NCBI GenBank assembly: GCA_026874595.1
Contig: CM049313.1
Location: forward strand, 40,826,659 to 40,890,658
Origin: Sipunculus nudus
Lineage: Eukaryota > Annelida > Sipuncula > Golfingiida > Sipunculidae
Reading direction: 5' to 3'
DNA: 64,000 bases
Below are positions 49,348-61,476 of this stretch, one piece after another; the first letter of the stretch is position 1; the number at the start of each line of letters is the position of its first letter. Both the position numbers and the translations under genes were made by a program. The notes beneath the pieces are model-generated. The model was not told the origin of the DNA, did no database searches, and was given only the letters and a program-made list of their open reading frames with translations.

Positions 49348-50146
49348 CTACAGGAGAAAAATTTGGACAAAACTTCCTGTAGCATCCAACCATACCAAGA
49401 AAACGCATGATTTGCTTTTTGTTTTCTGGTCTAGGAAATGCCGAAATAGCACTTTAGCATCAACAGGTTTTACTTGACCCTGACCTACAATATGACCCAA
49501 AAATGTTACCTGTACATGGAAAAACTCAAATTTAACTAAGTTGAAGGTCAGACGTGCTTTGCTGAGTCTTTCAAAGAGGTCACGAAAGATTTGCAGATGT
49601 TTCTCCCAGGTGTCGCAGTACACGATAAGGTCATCAATATATGCGTCGCAGCCCTTTTTTGACAACAATATGGATGACCCGCTGGAACGTGGCTCGAGAG
49701 CTCTTCATGCCAAACGGCATAACTTTAAACTGGTACAGTCCTTTCTGCATCACAAATGCCGACACTTCTTTCGCTCGTTCTGTCAGTGGAATTTGCCAGA
49801 ATCCTTTTAGCAAGTCAAATTTGGAGACACATCTGGAGCTACCGACTCTATCAATACAATCATCGATCCTCGGAATCGGGAGCGTGTCAGTCTTGGTGAC
49901 AGAGTGCAGTTTTCGATAATTTGTGCACATACAGTAACTTCCAATAGGTTTTGGCACAAGAATACATGGTGAACTCCAGTTACTGTTACTGGGTTCAATA
50001 AAATCATTGTCCAACAAATATCGAACCTCATCTTGTAGATACTTTTGCTTTTCTGGATTCAGTCTATGAGGATGCTGCTTGAATGCGTTTGCCTCGCCAA
50101 CATCGACGTCATGGCACAATATGTTAGGTCGCGTTGGAGTGTTCAT
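49348..50146 (-). pseudogene. Gypsy reverse transcriptase (copy B)
   Basis: Two overlapping frames cover RT: 49,634-50,146 (fingers and palm to FGMKSSRATFQ) and 49,348-49,668 (GCDAYIDDLIVY, FNLVKFEFFHVQVTFLGHIV, thumb). All main blocks including the catalytic YIDD are readable, with a single frameshift between them near 49,650. The thumb is followed by a frame that decays toward RNase H. Confidence 0.87.
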
Positions 50147-50582
50147 AATTCTGCAGCAGTTTCTTGAGGTCTTGTTGTTGCAGTGCGGTAAAGTGTGACA
50201 GTTTGGCAGCCAAGATGTTAAGCACGTCTCGGTTTTTAAGGAGTACTGTGCCAGACTGAATGTCTACATCACACTTACAATCAGTATCTACTTTAACTGG
50301 GGCAGGGTCAGTTTTAACAAAATTAACAGCAGTAACATTATGTACAACATCTGATGTGCTACATCTGTCATAATATGGTTTCAACATGTTAATATTGCAC
50401 AGTTTTTTACGCCTATCTGGTGTTAACAGTATGTAATTTAAATCACTGACTTTCTTCTCGACAATGTAAGGACCAAAATGCCTAACTTGGAGAGGTCTTC
50501 CAGGGATAGGAAGCTTGGCAAGGACCTTTTCACTAGGCTCAAGCGTCCTACTAACAGTGTGCTTGCCATACTTTGTTTTCAC
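50124..50582 (-). pseudogene. Gypsy integrase C-terminal domain running into RT (copy B)
   Basis: This is the best-preserved view of the joint. The frame reads KVLAKLPIPGRPLQVRHFGP, then VSDLNYILLTPDRRKKL, NINMLKPYYDR, an acidic linker and an RT-proximal segment ending in NYEHSNA. The next frame starts within 23 bases with the RT N-terminal region. The GPY/F module places the integrase with Ty3/gypsy. Confidence 0.85.
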
Positions 50583-51544
50583 TTTACCTTGTGCAAGGTT
50601 TAGATTAGACTTTGCATTCTCACAAGCATTGTGTAGTTAGTTCGAAAGTCTGAGGCATACTGCAATAAACTAATAGAATTCGGATTTTTACACAAGATTT
50701 TTTCTTTAAAGTAGTAAATTAAATTTCAAGTAATGATATAATTAAAATATATATTATAATTTAATTTCAAATGATTTGTCACAATATACAACAATTGTGT
50801 GTAGGTAGTTGATAAATTAACTGTTTATAACAGAATTAACAGTACAGGTAAATATATCTTTAAGTTTTGGACTCTAAAAGTTAAAACTGATACTTGATAC
50901 GTATATGGAACATTTGCTAAGCGGCCAGTGGGATTCATCCCGCCAAATAGTTATAATAGAATTATATTTTAAAGTTAAATAATTCCTACATAGGCCTGGG
51001 TGTTTATTGTTTTTATTCACGTTACATAAAAGATCATGCAGGCCATATTGGTTAATCAAGAGACACAGGCATTTATAGGTAGTACTCATTATATACACGA
51101 TAGTGTAAACGTCTGTATTTTAACAAGAATGATGTTAGAGTATGAAGAATCGTGGAAAAAGGGCGTTTCAGGTTGTTTCAGGCTGTTTAAATATCCTGGA
51201 ATTTCGGGAATTCAAGGGTTCAAGAATGGAAATTCTTAATACTTTCCAAGGAAAGAGCAACACAATTCGTCAAAATAGTTTTCGCACAATGTGTATGACA
51301 GACACCCCATCCCCAACACCGGGGGCCATTGGTCTTCAGGCAGGGTTTTTCCCTGGTGATTATCAGGTGCTGCTAGGGATTTATGTAAACGACGACCGCC
51401 CTGAAATGCAGGCTTTTTGCATAATTGGTCGGTTTATCGATGGCGTTCTGAAATTGAAAGACCCCAGATCTTAACAAAGAATAACTAAAGTTATTGGGTT
51501 TTTTTTTGCGTACAGCTTTCCTCTATAGAGATCGTCCGCAAATA

Positions 51545-52960
51545 ATTTGGTTGGTTCCGCTGCCAACTGTTTAATCACTGAAATTCTTGAAAAGGGACAA
51601 AAAGGCCGAATTTGAACTTTTTGAGGAACGCCTTATGCCACTGATTATAATAAATCCCAGAAATGCCGCCCCCACAAATGTACAAAACGTTCGCTAATCA
51701 TTCTGTAGGTTCCACTCTCCAGTTTATTATCCCTGGAATACTTGAACATGGGTCTGTCTAAAACGCGGAGAATCCGCGGAGAGATGGAGAATTCGCGGAG
51801 AATTTGCGGAGAGAGTTTATATATGCAATGATACTTTAAAATACGCATTAAATAACTTAAAATCTCCAAATATATTACTCGTAACATATTTGTTCACTGT
51901 TAAATGACCGAAATAATTAAAAATCTGTACATTCACGTAAAATTCAGCTCTCAGTTGTTTGGACAAGCAAGTTCTTCTCCGAAAAGATTTTATTTGTGCC
52001 ATGCCAGAGACAATTAACGAACAGCATCAGGACACTGTGGACTATTTGCAACTGCAAATGCGGTTGATTTTTGTTTGACTCCAGAAATTAAACAACTTTT
52101 ATTAGTGCATGTCACGTAAATTGGGTCTAGGCCTATACACTATAATGGTGATTGTTCTTTTTATCTATCAGTAAATGTAGGTTAACGTATGATTTATTTA
52201 TTATATTATATATTTCGTTTACCACCTATAAACGCCTGCATGGTTTTGTTATGGTTTGCACAATAAACTATTGAAACATTAATTTAAGGGTGTTGCGGTT
52301 ACGTCTTAAGATTTGTCGGTGTCAGCTGGTGACTCGGACGTTTGTTACATTTTGCGTAACACATTCACCCGGCGGTGAGTCTACGGGCATGTACATTGTT
52401 AAGCATAAAATGCTTATAATGTTAAGAGTAATATAGTTGGAGATTTAAGTGATTTTAAAGTGTATTTAAAAATATCATTGCATTTGAAAACTCTCCGCAA
52501 ATTCTCCACGAATTCTCCGCGAATTCTCCATCTCTCCGCGGATTCTCCGCGTTTTAGTTAGACCCCTTGAACATGGGACAAAAAGGCCAAATTTTTACTC
52601 TTTGAGAACTCCTTTTGCCACTGATTAAACTAAATCCCAAAAATACCGCCCATAAAAAAAATGTACAAAACGTTCTCTAATCATTTGGTAGGTTCAATTG
52701 TCCAGTTTATAATCCCCGGAATACTTGAACATGGAACAAAAAGGCCAAATGTGTACTTGTTGAGAACTCCTTATGCCACTGATTATACTAAATCCCAGAA
52801 ATGCCGCCCATAAAAAAATGTACAAAACGTTCTCTGATCATTTGTAGCTTCCATTTTCAAGTTTATAATCCCTGGAATACTTGAAAATGGGACAAAAAAC
52901 GACAAATTTGTATTTTTTGAGGAATTCCTTGTGCCACTCATTATACTAATTCCTCGAAAT
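51545..52960. repeat. 156-bp tandem repeat in the transposed block, four units
   Basis: Marker motifs at about 51,594, 52,573, 52,735 and 52,888; the Mutator-like MITE sits in the second unit. One unit fewer than at 45.4-46.2 kb. Confidence 0.8.
51750..52565. mobile_element. Mutator-like MITE with long inverted repeats and 9-bp target duplication
   Basis: The left end GGGTCTGTCTAAAACGCGGA is mirrored at the right end. The next ~45 bases are GCGGAGAAT-type subrepeats found in both arms, and weaker similarity continues to about 145 bases. CTTGAACAT flanks both sides (51,741-51,749 and 52,566-52,574), and the empty paralogue near 45,619 has it once. GGG...CCC ends, long arms and a 9-base duplication fit the Mutator (MULE) superfamily. 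The interior has no transposase. Confidence 0.85.
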
Positions 52961-53511
52961 GCCGCCCCCCTAAATGTCCCCGCCCCCCTTAGGTACGCCA
53001 CTGACGACCGCATCTTTTAAGGTCTCATAAATAGAGAAAAAATAGGTGTTAATTTAAAAAAAAATTTAGGTTTTGCCTCCAGTCCGCAAGAGTTGATGAA
53101 ACACTCCATCATGAATATGCAAGCAAAGAATCAGGATGATCAATGCAATAGTTGTTCAGATACTGGAGTTTTTGTATCAAATTTTAGTTATTCTGGGAGG
53201 TACTACTAAACCCCATAGCTCGGAGGATATGGCAACAGAGACCTAATTTCAGGTTTCCATGGAGTTTTTTAAGGACCTCCCAGGATGTCAAGAAAGAGGA
53301 TTCCAGGTCAATAGTTATGATTGGTGCCCTGTTAAGAGACGACCACATTTTTGATGGTCTCAAAAATAAAGAAAAGAAATGCTTAAAAATTCAAAGAAGT
53401 CCAGCTTGCACAGCCAGTCTGCAGGAACTGATGAAAAACTTCATGATGCATATGCATGCAAAGAATAATGACGATCAATGCATAGGTTGTTCAGATACTT
53501 CAGCTTTTTAC

Positions 53512-54601
53512 ACAAGAGTTTTTCTTTAAGCAGTTTTAATGGATTGTCAGTTGGACGTCCATGTCCGAAAACTAGTTCAAAGCGACAGAAGCCCAAGGAC
53601 TCTTGAAAGGATTCTCTGAGAGCAAACAGCAATGGATGGATTTCTTCATCCCGGTCTTTCTGTGTATCATAATAATAAGTCCTTATCATGTTTTTAATGT
53701 CTGGTGAAAACGCTCGAAGGCGCTCTGACTTTCAGGATGGTATAGCGAAGAGCTGTACTGATTTATAGTAAAAAAACTTGGTCAAAGCCTTGACAATACT
53801 GTTGGAATTCATGTCCAGATTTGGTTTTGATCACTGGTTTAACACAATCAACAATTATCCTACTAAATGGTTCGTCGAAAGCAGGAATAGGCCTAAGTGG
53901 GGCTTTAGGATGATTCTGATTGGGCTTGCCTACCATCTGGCATATAGGCATGATTTACAATATTGTACAACATCTTTCCTCAGGTAAGGCCAATAGGAGT
54001 GTGTACTGACTTTCTGATCAGTCTTATTTATACCTAAATGGCCAGATAAAGGAGCCTCATGTGCCATGCTAAGAATTTCATTGCGATTGATTTTGGGCAT
54101 TACTGTTTGATGTTTGATGGTCCACTCATCATCAGCGCATACGCCATTTACGCATAAGCACTCCATAGAAACAAACTGGGTTCTGTCACAGCTCCTTTTA
54201 AAAAAATGCACTGGGAAACAAACATGAAATATCAGGGTCCTTATGCTGTTCCGGGATAAGTTCTGACCTTGAAAATGCTGCATCCTATACGGCGAGTCGT
54301 AAGACGAGTCACTAGTGATTCCTAGAGTGTTATTATCTGGATCATTATCCTCATGTGTGCTTTCCTTTGCCATAGATCTAGTCACAGCACATGAAGGATA
54401 CAAACCAGAAATTTCCGACTTTCGGGATCAGTGTCCGTATCAAGTGACGGCTTTTCTGTCACTATTGGTACAGGCTGTACTTTGTCACCTGCAACATCAT
54501 TGCCTAGTAGCAACTGAATTCCCTTAAAGGGTAAAGTAGTTCTTGTGCCCACAGTAATATTCCCAGAAATAAAATCTGACCTTAAATGTATACTGCGAAG
54601 T
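53512..54601 (-). mobile_element. Gypsy copy B, fragment 2: integrase, linker, end of protease
   Basis: Minus-strand frames carry the end of the integrase core (NMIRTYYYDTQKDRDEEIHP and FELVFGHGRP, 53,441-53,689), the H2C2 finger (GHLGINKTDQKVSTH with CKSC, 53,930-54,403) and the linker YPSCAVTRSMA. Two deletions of about 90 and 70 bases remove part of the core. The fragment stops at 54,601 in the protease region, where a hAT element begins. Confidence 0.85.
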
Positions 54602-55384
54602 AGGGCTGAAAGGAGTACTCAAGTACTAGAGTCCGGGTAATACTTACCGGGTACTCGAGTTTGGACTCGAGTACTCGTTTAAGTACTTGCTTATATGAAT
54701 ATCACTGCAAATTTACGGACAGTCTGTAACATTATCGTAGCTTGCCATATAGGGCTATAAACATATATCTAGTCAAATTAAAGGAGGTCTTGTAAACTCT
54801 TGCTAGATATTTCGTTCCTTAAAATGTTACAAAGAAACCAGTTACATATTAAACCCGTTTCGCACGGGGTCCTTTCTCGTTGCGCCGCAACCTTTGTGAG
54901 CCAGAGGCGCTCAACAAGTCGACACGAACTCGTGCATTTTTATATAATAGAAAGCATTTCTATATATACGGGCTTAATATAAACTTAATATAAAAATTTC
55001 ATTTATAAAAAGTAGGTATATAAAAACTTTGTGTTGCGTGCTTGTGATTTGACTGGAATGAGCACATGACATTAAGTTGACAGTTTACAAACGGCCTGAT
55101 AACCATTTTCCAGAGAGTAGCAGTGACGACGCGAAAATTGCCCGTCATAATTCCATTTTAGGAAAGGTAACATACACTCATATTTATTTGAGGAAATTTC
55201 CACGGATAATTTAAACTGCCAAGTGCCTATTTTTATCCGGTTTCAATTCACTGACTTCACAAATCGCAAATGCAAAAAGTCTCAATTCTTTTGCTATCAG
55301 ATTTTCAATAAACACAGTTCCGATTTTCTCTTAGACTAGCACATGTTCTTGACGTAAATTATGGCAGTAGGCCTATATTATAAT

Positions 55385-55432
55385 TGTTGGCTTTGTTGTT
55401 ATTATTATTGCTATTATTATTATTATTATTAT
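55385..55432. repeat. (ATT)n microsatellite
   Basis: Imperfect ATT trinucleotides inside the 5' non-coding part of the hAT element. Confidence 0.9.
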
Positions 55433-56005
55433 ATTATAAAGAGAAACTTGATTGGTTTGAATAAATAGCATAATAAAGGATAACTGGAGGTTTTCAAAAG
55501 TATCACAATAATATCAGACACACGATTGTGTGATGAAAAATTGAGGGCCTAAATGTCAGATGATATAAGAAATTATACGGAATTTTTACAAGAAAATATG
55601 GGAAATATTTGGAATCGATGGAACACCACCTCTGTAAGATGTTGTTTTTGTGTTATGTTTGTTACATCTTATTTAGCTGTCTGAGACAGGCGGAAAAGAT
55701 TTTTTTAGAGCCGCGTAAATGATAGCTCAAATTCCCCAGTTAATAAGCTGTTATCTGAACAAAAGTGGCAGGAGCAACCATATGTACTTGGGCTGCATGT
55801 GCGGTTTCCACTCGCTGTAGGCCTCTTTGGAGTTTGCAACACTGTAACATTCGGTACTTGAGACGCTGGCTCGATTTCAAACAGTTGTAGGTTCACCACG
55901 CGGCACAAGACCATCCCGCGTGTACAGTCACAGACATGTGTTCCCGTAAAATTTGAATGTCAAACCTGAACAATGCAGTCATTGCAGTGTGTGAAAAAAT
56001 AATCT

Positions 56006-57909
56006 GTGTGCGAACATTTTGATTTGGACAGTCATCATAAAAAGAATATATGTCGTTTGTGTGGTGTGAAGTTAAGCTATTCCGGAAGTACTACGAGCAC
56101 CATGCGAAAACATCTAGATATCAAACATCCTTCTCTGGCAGATTCCAAGGTGAAGACGTCTGTTGTGAGACCAGTGAAGGATATGCTGATAAGACCAATA
56201 AGCCAAAGTAAGTATGAACTGATCACTAAACAGGCTGTGCCCATGTGTGCCCTAGATCTTAAACCACTGTCAATTGTGGATGGGAAAGGGTTTCGCGCAT
56301 TCTGCAAGGAATTAAACCCATCTAACACAGTTCCATCCCATACCACTCTCCATAATTATCTCATGAAAATGTATGTTGAAAGCAAGACATCGCTAACAGA
56401 AACATTCAATACCCAAACTTATGGAGTGGCACTAACAACTGACCTATGGACAACATGGCAACTCATGGCTATATATTTGTAACTTTCCATTACATCAATG
56501 ACACATGGAAGCTGTTGTCATGAATGCTGGCTACAAGGCGAGTGGAAGAGCGGCATACAGGGGATAATGTTGGCAATATTTTGAAAGACATTCAAACTGA
56601 GTTTCAGATTAAGAAAGTGTCTGCTTTGACCACTGACAAAGCCAGTAATATGGATGCCACCGCAAGAGAAGCTAACTATCCGAGAGTGAGATGCATTGCA
56701 CATACACTGCAGTTGGCAGTACACGAAGGATTAAATGTAGCCACTATCTTTAACGTGATAATACATTCGCGAAGACTGGTGGCCTTTTCTCAAAATCTGT
56801 CGTGGCCTCGCAAGCTCTTAAAGACCGCCAAAAACGTCTAGGCAAGAAACCGAAACGTTTGATCACAGATGTAAGCACAAGATGGAACTCAACATACTTT
56901 ATGCTAAGCAGGATGGCTGAGCTACGTGCTGAAATATATGCTGTTATTCATGCTGATTCTCAGTATCTGAAGAAGAACCTTCTGCTCAAAGAGAGTCAGT
57001 GGCTAGTTATTGATCAGATACTTCCAACCTTGAAAGTTCTTGTGTCAGCCACGGAGGTCCTGTGCACGGAGGAGTTCCCGTCGCCGGGGTCATATATCCT
57101 CTTATCTTTGGGCTTCTCCAGAATCATCTTGCGCCACATGAGCTTGACAGTGGCATTGTGCAGCTACTAAAAACTAACATTGCCACAGGAATTAAATCCA
57201 GACTCATTCGTGATAAATACCTGCAGTCCGTACCAATGACTGCCACGTTCCTGGACCCCAGGTACAAACGTTTGAAATTTCTGGAAGACGAGAACCGCAG
57301 GGCTGTAACTGAACATATCAAGGGTCTTGTGGATACATCCATGCTGAATGAAGAACCTAAACTGGGTTCCACAGTCACAGAAAAAGTGCCTTCGCCATCC
57401 AAGAAAATTAAACCATCAGCAGATTTCAACTCTGTCATGAATTACCTTATCGGAGACATCGCAGATATTGAACAGGAACGGGTGTCAGTTGAACAGGAGA
57501 TCGATAACTACATGAAAGAGGGATCGACCGGGACAGCCAATCCGCTGCTGTGGTGGAAAGTTAATACTCAGAGATTCCTCTTCTGTCGATCTTGGCCAGA
57601 ACATATCTGTCTGTACCTGCAACAAGTGTTTCATCTGAGAGGGCATTTTCGACAACAGGATTGACAGTGACTAAACTACGGGCAGCCTTAGACACGGAAA
57701 CTATTGATGCACTGGTTTTCCTTAATAAAAACTTGAGATCCAACGCACCCCTTCCCGCCACTGCCGTCTCCCTTGTGTCTGAAATCTCTGATAATCCTGC
57801 CCCGCTGCCGTTGGCTACTGCATCTGAAACAAACACTGCTGCTGGCCAATCACCTCCGCTGCCTCTGCTTCCCGTCAAAAATGAAGCGAGTCAAGAAAGT
57901 CGAGACTAG
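56006..57909 (+). pseudogene. ZBED-like hAT transposase pseudogene
   Basis: Frames in order give a BED zinc finger (CRLCGVKLSYSGSTTSTMRK, then HLDIKH; C-X2-C ... H-X4-H); the RNase-H-like core with LTTDLWT (first catalytic Asp), TTDKASNMDATA (second Asp) and CIAHTLQLAVHEGL; the insertion domain (ITDVSTRWNSTYFML and on); and the C-terminal hAT dimerisation region with SVSSERAFSTTGLTVTKLRA (catalytic Glu) and DALVFLNKNLRS. The length, about 630 residues, is normal. It is broken by a stop just upstream of 56,006, a frameshift near 56,455, a TGA near 56,518 and frameshifts near 56,800, 57,115 and 57,590. All three acidic residues survive. Confidence 0.9.
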
Positions 57910-58048
57910 ATGTTTCGTTTTTGATACTGTTCAGAATGTAAATTTCATTTCTATTTCAGATTCCCCTTTGAACAATGCTTAAACAAACATTGCATACTCA
58001 CCTGATCTTGTGTTTGAATACACGTTTTACTTAAAGGTATATAACAAT

Positions 58049-58509
58049 CAATTATATATTATAATTTCCTGGACATTGCACAGCTTATGTGCATTGTGTA
58101 AAATCGTGGATTAAAATATCTAAATGTCATTACCAATTCTAGCGCTGTCTCCAAATATTTTCCAAATATTGTTGGTGACATTTAATGAACAATGTTATGC
58201 CGGATCATAGCAGATTATACGGCAAACCTGGCCGAAACACAGACCAGAACAAGTGACCATGTCATATATGTTGAAAGCTTTTAGCTACTTAAATAAGATA
58301 GCGGCACACAGAATTATAGCCTAAGCTGGAGAGATAATAAAACCCATAACGGCGGACAAAAATTTTTTACAAACAAATCTGGAAACAAAATTAGCTAGGG
58401 CTCATGGCATGGTGAATCCCCATCTTTTTTATATTTTTACTCCTGACGGCCCAGACTCCGTAAAACAGTTTATTTTCTTGGCATGACCTGTACATGACCT
58501 TGGCATGAC
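58049..58509. other. Unassigned 460-bp segment between hAT and gypsy
   Basis: Not present in copy 1 of the segmental duplication. It recurs at 63,306-63,766 with four base differences. No open frame or inverted repeat was seen; CATGACCT is repeated near its right end. Confidence 0.6.
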
Positions 58510-58843
58510 CTGATCCTGTGTCCCTCAAAATTCTAATAGGGGTAGAATCTGAAAAATCCCTTGAAAGTGATACAAAGCCATCATGTATGAATGGCTCAAA
58601 TAACACGAAAGGAATCTATATCTTTATTATAATCAAACTCATTGGAGTCAACAGAGGAAGTTTTTCTTCAGCAGAAACAAACTTCTGTTTGTCATAAGAG
58701 GACCTGGCCTCATTTGAAATACTCTCGCAAGAGTCGTAAAAGGACTTAGCCTTAATTAGTGGATACTCCTTGCAGGAGTCTTCAAAGGACCTAGCCTTAT
58801 TAAATTCCTCGCAAAAATCAAATGAGGATTTTTGCCCCGCAAG

Positions 58844-59119
58844 CTACGGATTCTTCTTTGGAGTCAGACGGCACGTTTGCCTCCGTAGTTTCAAACTCTT
58901 TTCAGAGTCAATAAAGGAGTTGTACCCCTTATTTACATGAAAAGAGCTTGGCTCTTGTACTATGCTATGCATAGATTTTGAAACAAAACCAGAAGGTTTG
59001 CTCTTCGGTTTATTTGCAAGTTTCCAGCAGTCTGATATTAGATGACCTTTCTTTTTGCAGTAATTACAGATTTTCTTTGAAAATGACTGGTCTTTGTTGG
59101 ATTCAGACAGAGTGGACAT
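58844..59119 (-). pseudogene. Gypsy gag nucleocapsid part (copy B)
   Basis: The frame holds a Ser/Thr-rich segment (STLSESNKDQSFSK), the C-X2-C-X4-H-X4-C knuckle, and a tail containing SFHVNKGYNSFIDSEKSLK. A knuckle of this type binds the element's RNA during packaging. The frame is 91 residues and is broken at both sides. Confidence 0.78.
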
Positions 59120-59530
59120 GGACTGAGATGTAGCAACGGACTTTGTTGAACTATCAGGACTACTAGTACTGGGTGACTGCGCTTTAAACTTCTTTTGACC
59201 ATACTGATTTACATTCTTGTTTGTGAATGACTAGTTTGATTTTTCTGTGTTTATCATCAGCTAATTGAGCAGCAATGTCCAGTGTTTCAGGACTTTTCTC
59301 ATCAAAAAAGTTTTAACATCTTCGTTAATGCAGCGCTTAAATTCTTCAAGCAAAATCAACTGGCGCAAAATTGTCATAATCTTTCATTACATTTTTAGAA
59401 CTACACCAGCGATCAAACTACTTCTCTTTTGTCTTAGCAAATTCGACGTAGGTCTGTTCTTTGCGCTTTTCGAAATTCCTGAATTTCTGGCGGTAAGGCT
59501 TCGGAAGTTGCTCATAACCTTTCAGGATTA

Positions 59531-60292
59531 ACTATATAAAATCCGTCACAATTTTAGAAGAAGATCTATAACTGCTGCAATTTTTGGAAAGGTCCACAAA
59601 CTGACTCACCCTCTTCTGTGTCTCCTTCCACTAAAGACAGACCATAATTTATAGCTCCTCCCCCAAACCCTAATAACTTCTATTTCACGAAAAATCCAAA
59701 GAATCCAGCAATAACCGGCTTCTGTGGCTCAGGGGTAGAGCGCAGAACTCAAAGCCGGGAGATCGTGAGTTCGAACCTCAGCCGAGGCGGTGAGGTTTTT
59801 CACGGTCGGCCTCACCCAGGGTGAGCGCTCTGCAGGCTTACTGGGAAGGTCGTGCCTAACTCACAAACGAGTGCGCCTTTCGGGGGTCCTCAGTGGTATG
59901 ATTACCATACCAGGGCCCGCAGGTGCAGTAGTCACTGGGTCTAGTTAACGCCAGGATATCAAATGAGAGGAAGCCTGTGATACTACCCTGTCACGTAGTC
60001 CGAAACCGGAACGGAAATCCGCAGATGTACATATAATTAGTTGAGCTAGCACTAAAAATTGAAGGTAGTTACCTCCAAAAAAAAATTAAAAAAAAGAATC
60101 TAGCAATATATAATACACATGCGCCAAAAGAACTGACTAGAACAAAGAACGCTGTGTTTCTACACCTAAGACCCTACAGGTGGCCGGTTCCCGGCCACGC
60201 GAAGCTGCCATAGCACAAGCTATGCATGTCACCCGAACAAAATATCAACACATGGGACAACCCTGCGCACAATAAAACAGACATCTGTAACA
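59531..60292 (-). repeat. 5' LTR of gypsy copy B, truncated, with SINE
   Basis: It matches 38,153-38,953 throughout, including the gag fusion point and the SINE position. The terminal CTGTAACA pairs with TGTTACAG at the other end of the intact 3' LTR of copy A. Confidence 0.78.
59714..60092 (+). mobile_element. tRNA-derived SINE (copy 2)
   Basis: Paralogue of 38,357-38,751, with box A TGGCTCAGGGGTAGAGC, box B GTTCGAACCTC, the same body with small deletions and an A-rich tail. The duplicated target AAAGAATCCAGCAATA (59,698-59,713) and AAAGAATCTAGCAATA (60,093-60,108) is at the same LTR position as in copy 1, so insertion preceded the segmental duplication. Confidence 0.85.
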
Positions 60293-61472
60293 TTTGCTGC
60301 TATCATTTTGCTCTTTTTCCACAATGCCCTCGGCCATCTATTTACTAATCTACCATTCTATATGTTCTGTCAAACATCTAAGATTCATACACACTCCTAT
60401 CTTTTCAAACGGAGTCTTTGAAAAAAATTAAACTAACTTTTCTAAACCTTCTACTTTCATCTCTCTCTCTCTCTCTCGTTCTATCATGAAGAATAACCTG
60501 GCATATATTACAGCAATATTTAATGATGATATTAACCAGAAGGGTCTTTTTAATCAGGTGGAGCTCCTTCCACTCAGTGAACTCATTATCTTGATCAGTG
60601 ATTGTTTTCGTGACACTTAATCAGCTTTCATGAATGTATAAAATCTCAACAGAGACGCTATACCCAGTGATTAACACTGAACGCGGATGTGCGAGACTGT
60701 GATGATATTTGACTCTTCTTTTTTCAGGTTAGCACAGAAGATCTTGAGCTCGAAAGCTTGTTGCCTAACAACTGGGCTATCTTTGGCTGTTATTGAATTC
60801 ATTTGGAGAATAGGACATAAACAGAATTTTTTTATAGCTTATCTGGAAATCATTTTTTTCACAAGATCAAAATGCTCACCAAATCAGACCAATATAGCAT
60901 GATCCCTGCAAGTAAACCTTATGGCTTGGTAGTGACTTTAAATGTTTCTGATTAAATCAGTTTTTATCAGATCGTTTTCAGACAGGTCATTATAGGAATT
61001 ATATCTAAATGTCAGCTCCAGACGACGCGGCATACTATGAGCTTGATTGGTCAGTTACGCACATCTATGTAGCCAATCAGATCATGGCAGACAGTAAACA
61101 CAAACTTCCTCATGCCGTGGAACATGTCCGGAATTACCACCTGTCTTTTAAGTCCACCTGTGAATTAAGACCACTTGCCAGTCCCACGGGTGGCCTTATT
61201 ATATAGGTTCCAATGTCCATGTGAACAGCTTTTATGTTCCACTTTATCTTTTACAGAAGCAAGTGTAATGTTTCTCTCATGTTATTAACAAAATCTAGGC
61301 AATTGAAGAGGTTAGTTTCTGTGTGTCCTCATTAGAACCAGAGTTATTCCACCTGTGAATAGTTTTTTTCATTTTATTATTGTCCATCAGTCGCTTCTCT
61401 TGCAACTTAACCATACACGATTTTATGCTATGCAGCATCAGGTATTTTATCACTGCGCGTTGTATAGATACA
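60293..61472. other. Duplicated flank, no gene recognised
   Basis: Counterpart of 38,954-40,181. No independent feature apart from a short CT tract near 60,461. Confidence 0.5.
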
Positions 61473-61476
61473 TTAA

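Larger units (their letters stand above)
49191..50708 (-). mobile_element. Gypsy copy B, fragment 1: integrase C-terminus, RT, start of RNase H
   Basis: Minus-strand frames 50,124-50,582 (GPY/F at 50,466-50,474, NMLKPYYDR, then the RT lead-in FTALQQQDLKKLLQNYE) and 49,634-50,146 (RT blocks with SSPCILVPKPIGSY and FDLLKGFWQIPL) overlap by only a small frameshift, so the integrase-to-RT junction is nearly continuous. The YIDD motif (49,630-49,641) is intact. The fragment ends in the RNase H region at 49,191, without a 3' LTR. Confidence 0.88.
50709..53511. repeat. Transposed copy of 44.6-46.7 kb inserted in gypsy copy B
   Basis: From GTAGTAAATTAAATTTCAAG on, this block follows 44,597-46,7xx collinearly: the right two-thirds of the hAT-type element, its terminal TAGGTACGCCACTG (near 52,990) and 1.5 array units. 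Differences are about 3% in sampled lines. It is bounded by a near-identical 19-base gypsy sequence on both sides (CACAAGATTTTTTCTTTAA at about 50,689 and CACAAGAGTTTTTCTTTAA at about 53,512). Confidence 0.75.
54602..58048 (+). mobile_element. hAT DNA transposon, decayed, right end lost
   Basis: The left end starts in TAGGGCTGAAAGGAGTACTC directly after gypsy sequence. It is followed by subterminal short inverted repeats (GAGTACTC, TACTCGAGT, ACTCGAGTAC) typical of hAT ends. The plus strand then has a ZBED/hAT transposase pseudogene (56,006-57,909). No matching right inverted repeat was found before or after 58,048, where the 5,257-base duplicated unit starts; the right end was probably lost in that rearrangement. 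Confidence 0.75.
58510..60292 (-). mobile_element. Gypsy copy B, fragment 3: protease start, gag, 5' LTR
   Basis: The minus strand carries the protease with active-site DTG (58,514-58,522), the gag C-terminal DSC repeats, the zinc knuckle CNYCKKKGHLISDC (59,030-59,075), the capsid-like region and the same gag/LTR fusion as copy A (59,531). The LTR runs to CTGTAACA at 60,292 and holds a SINE. Confidence 0.85.
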
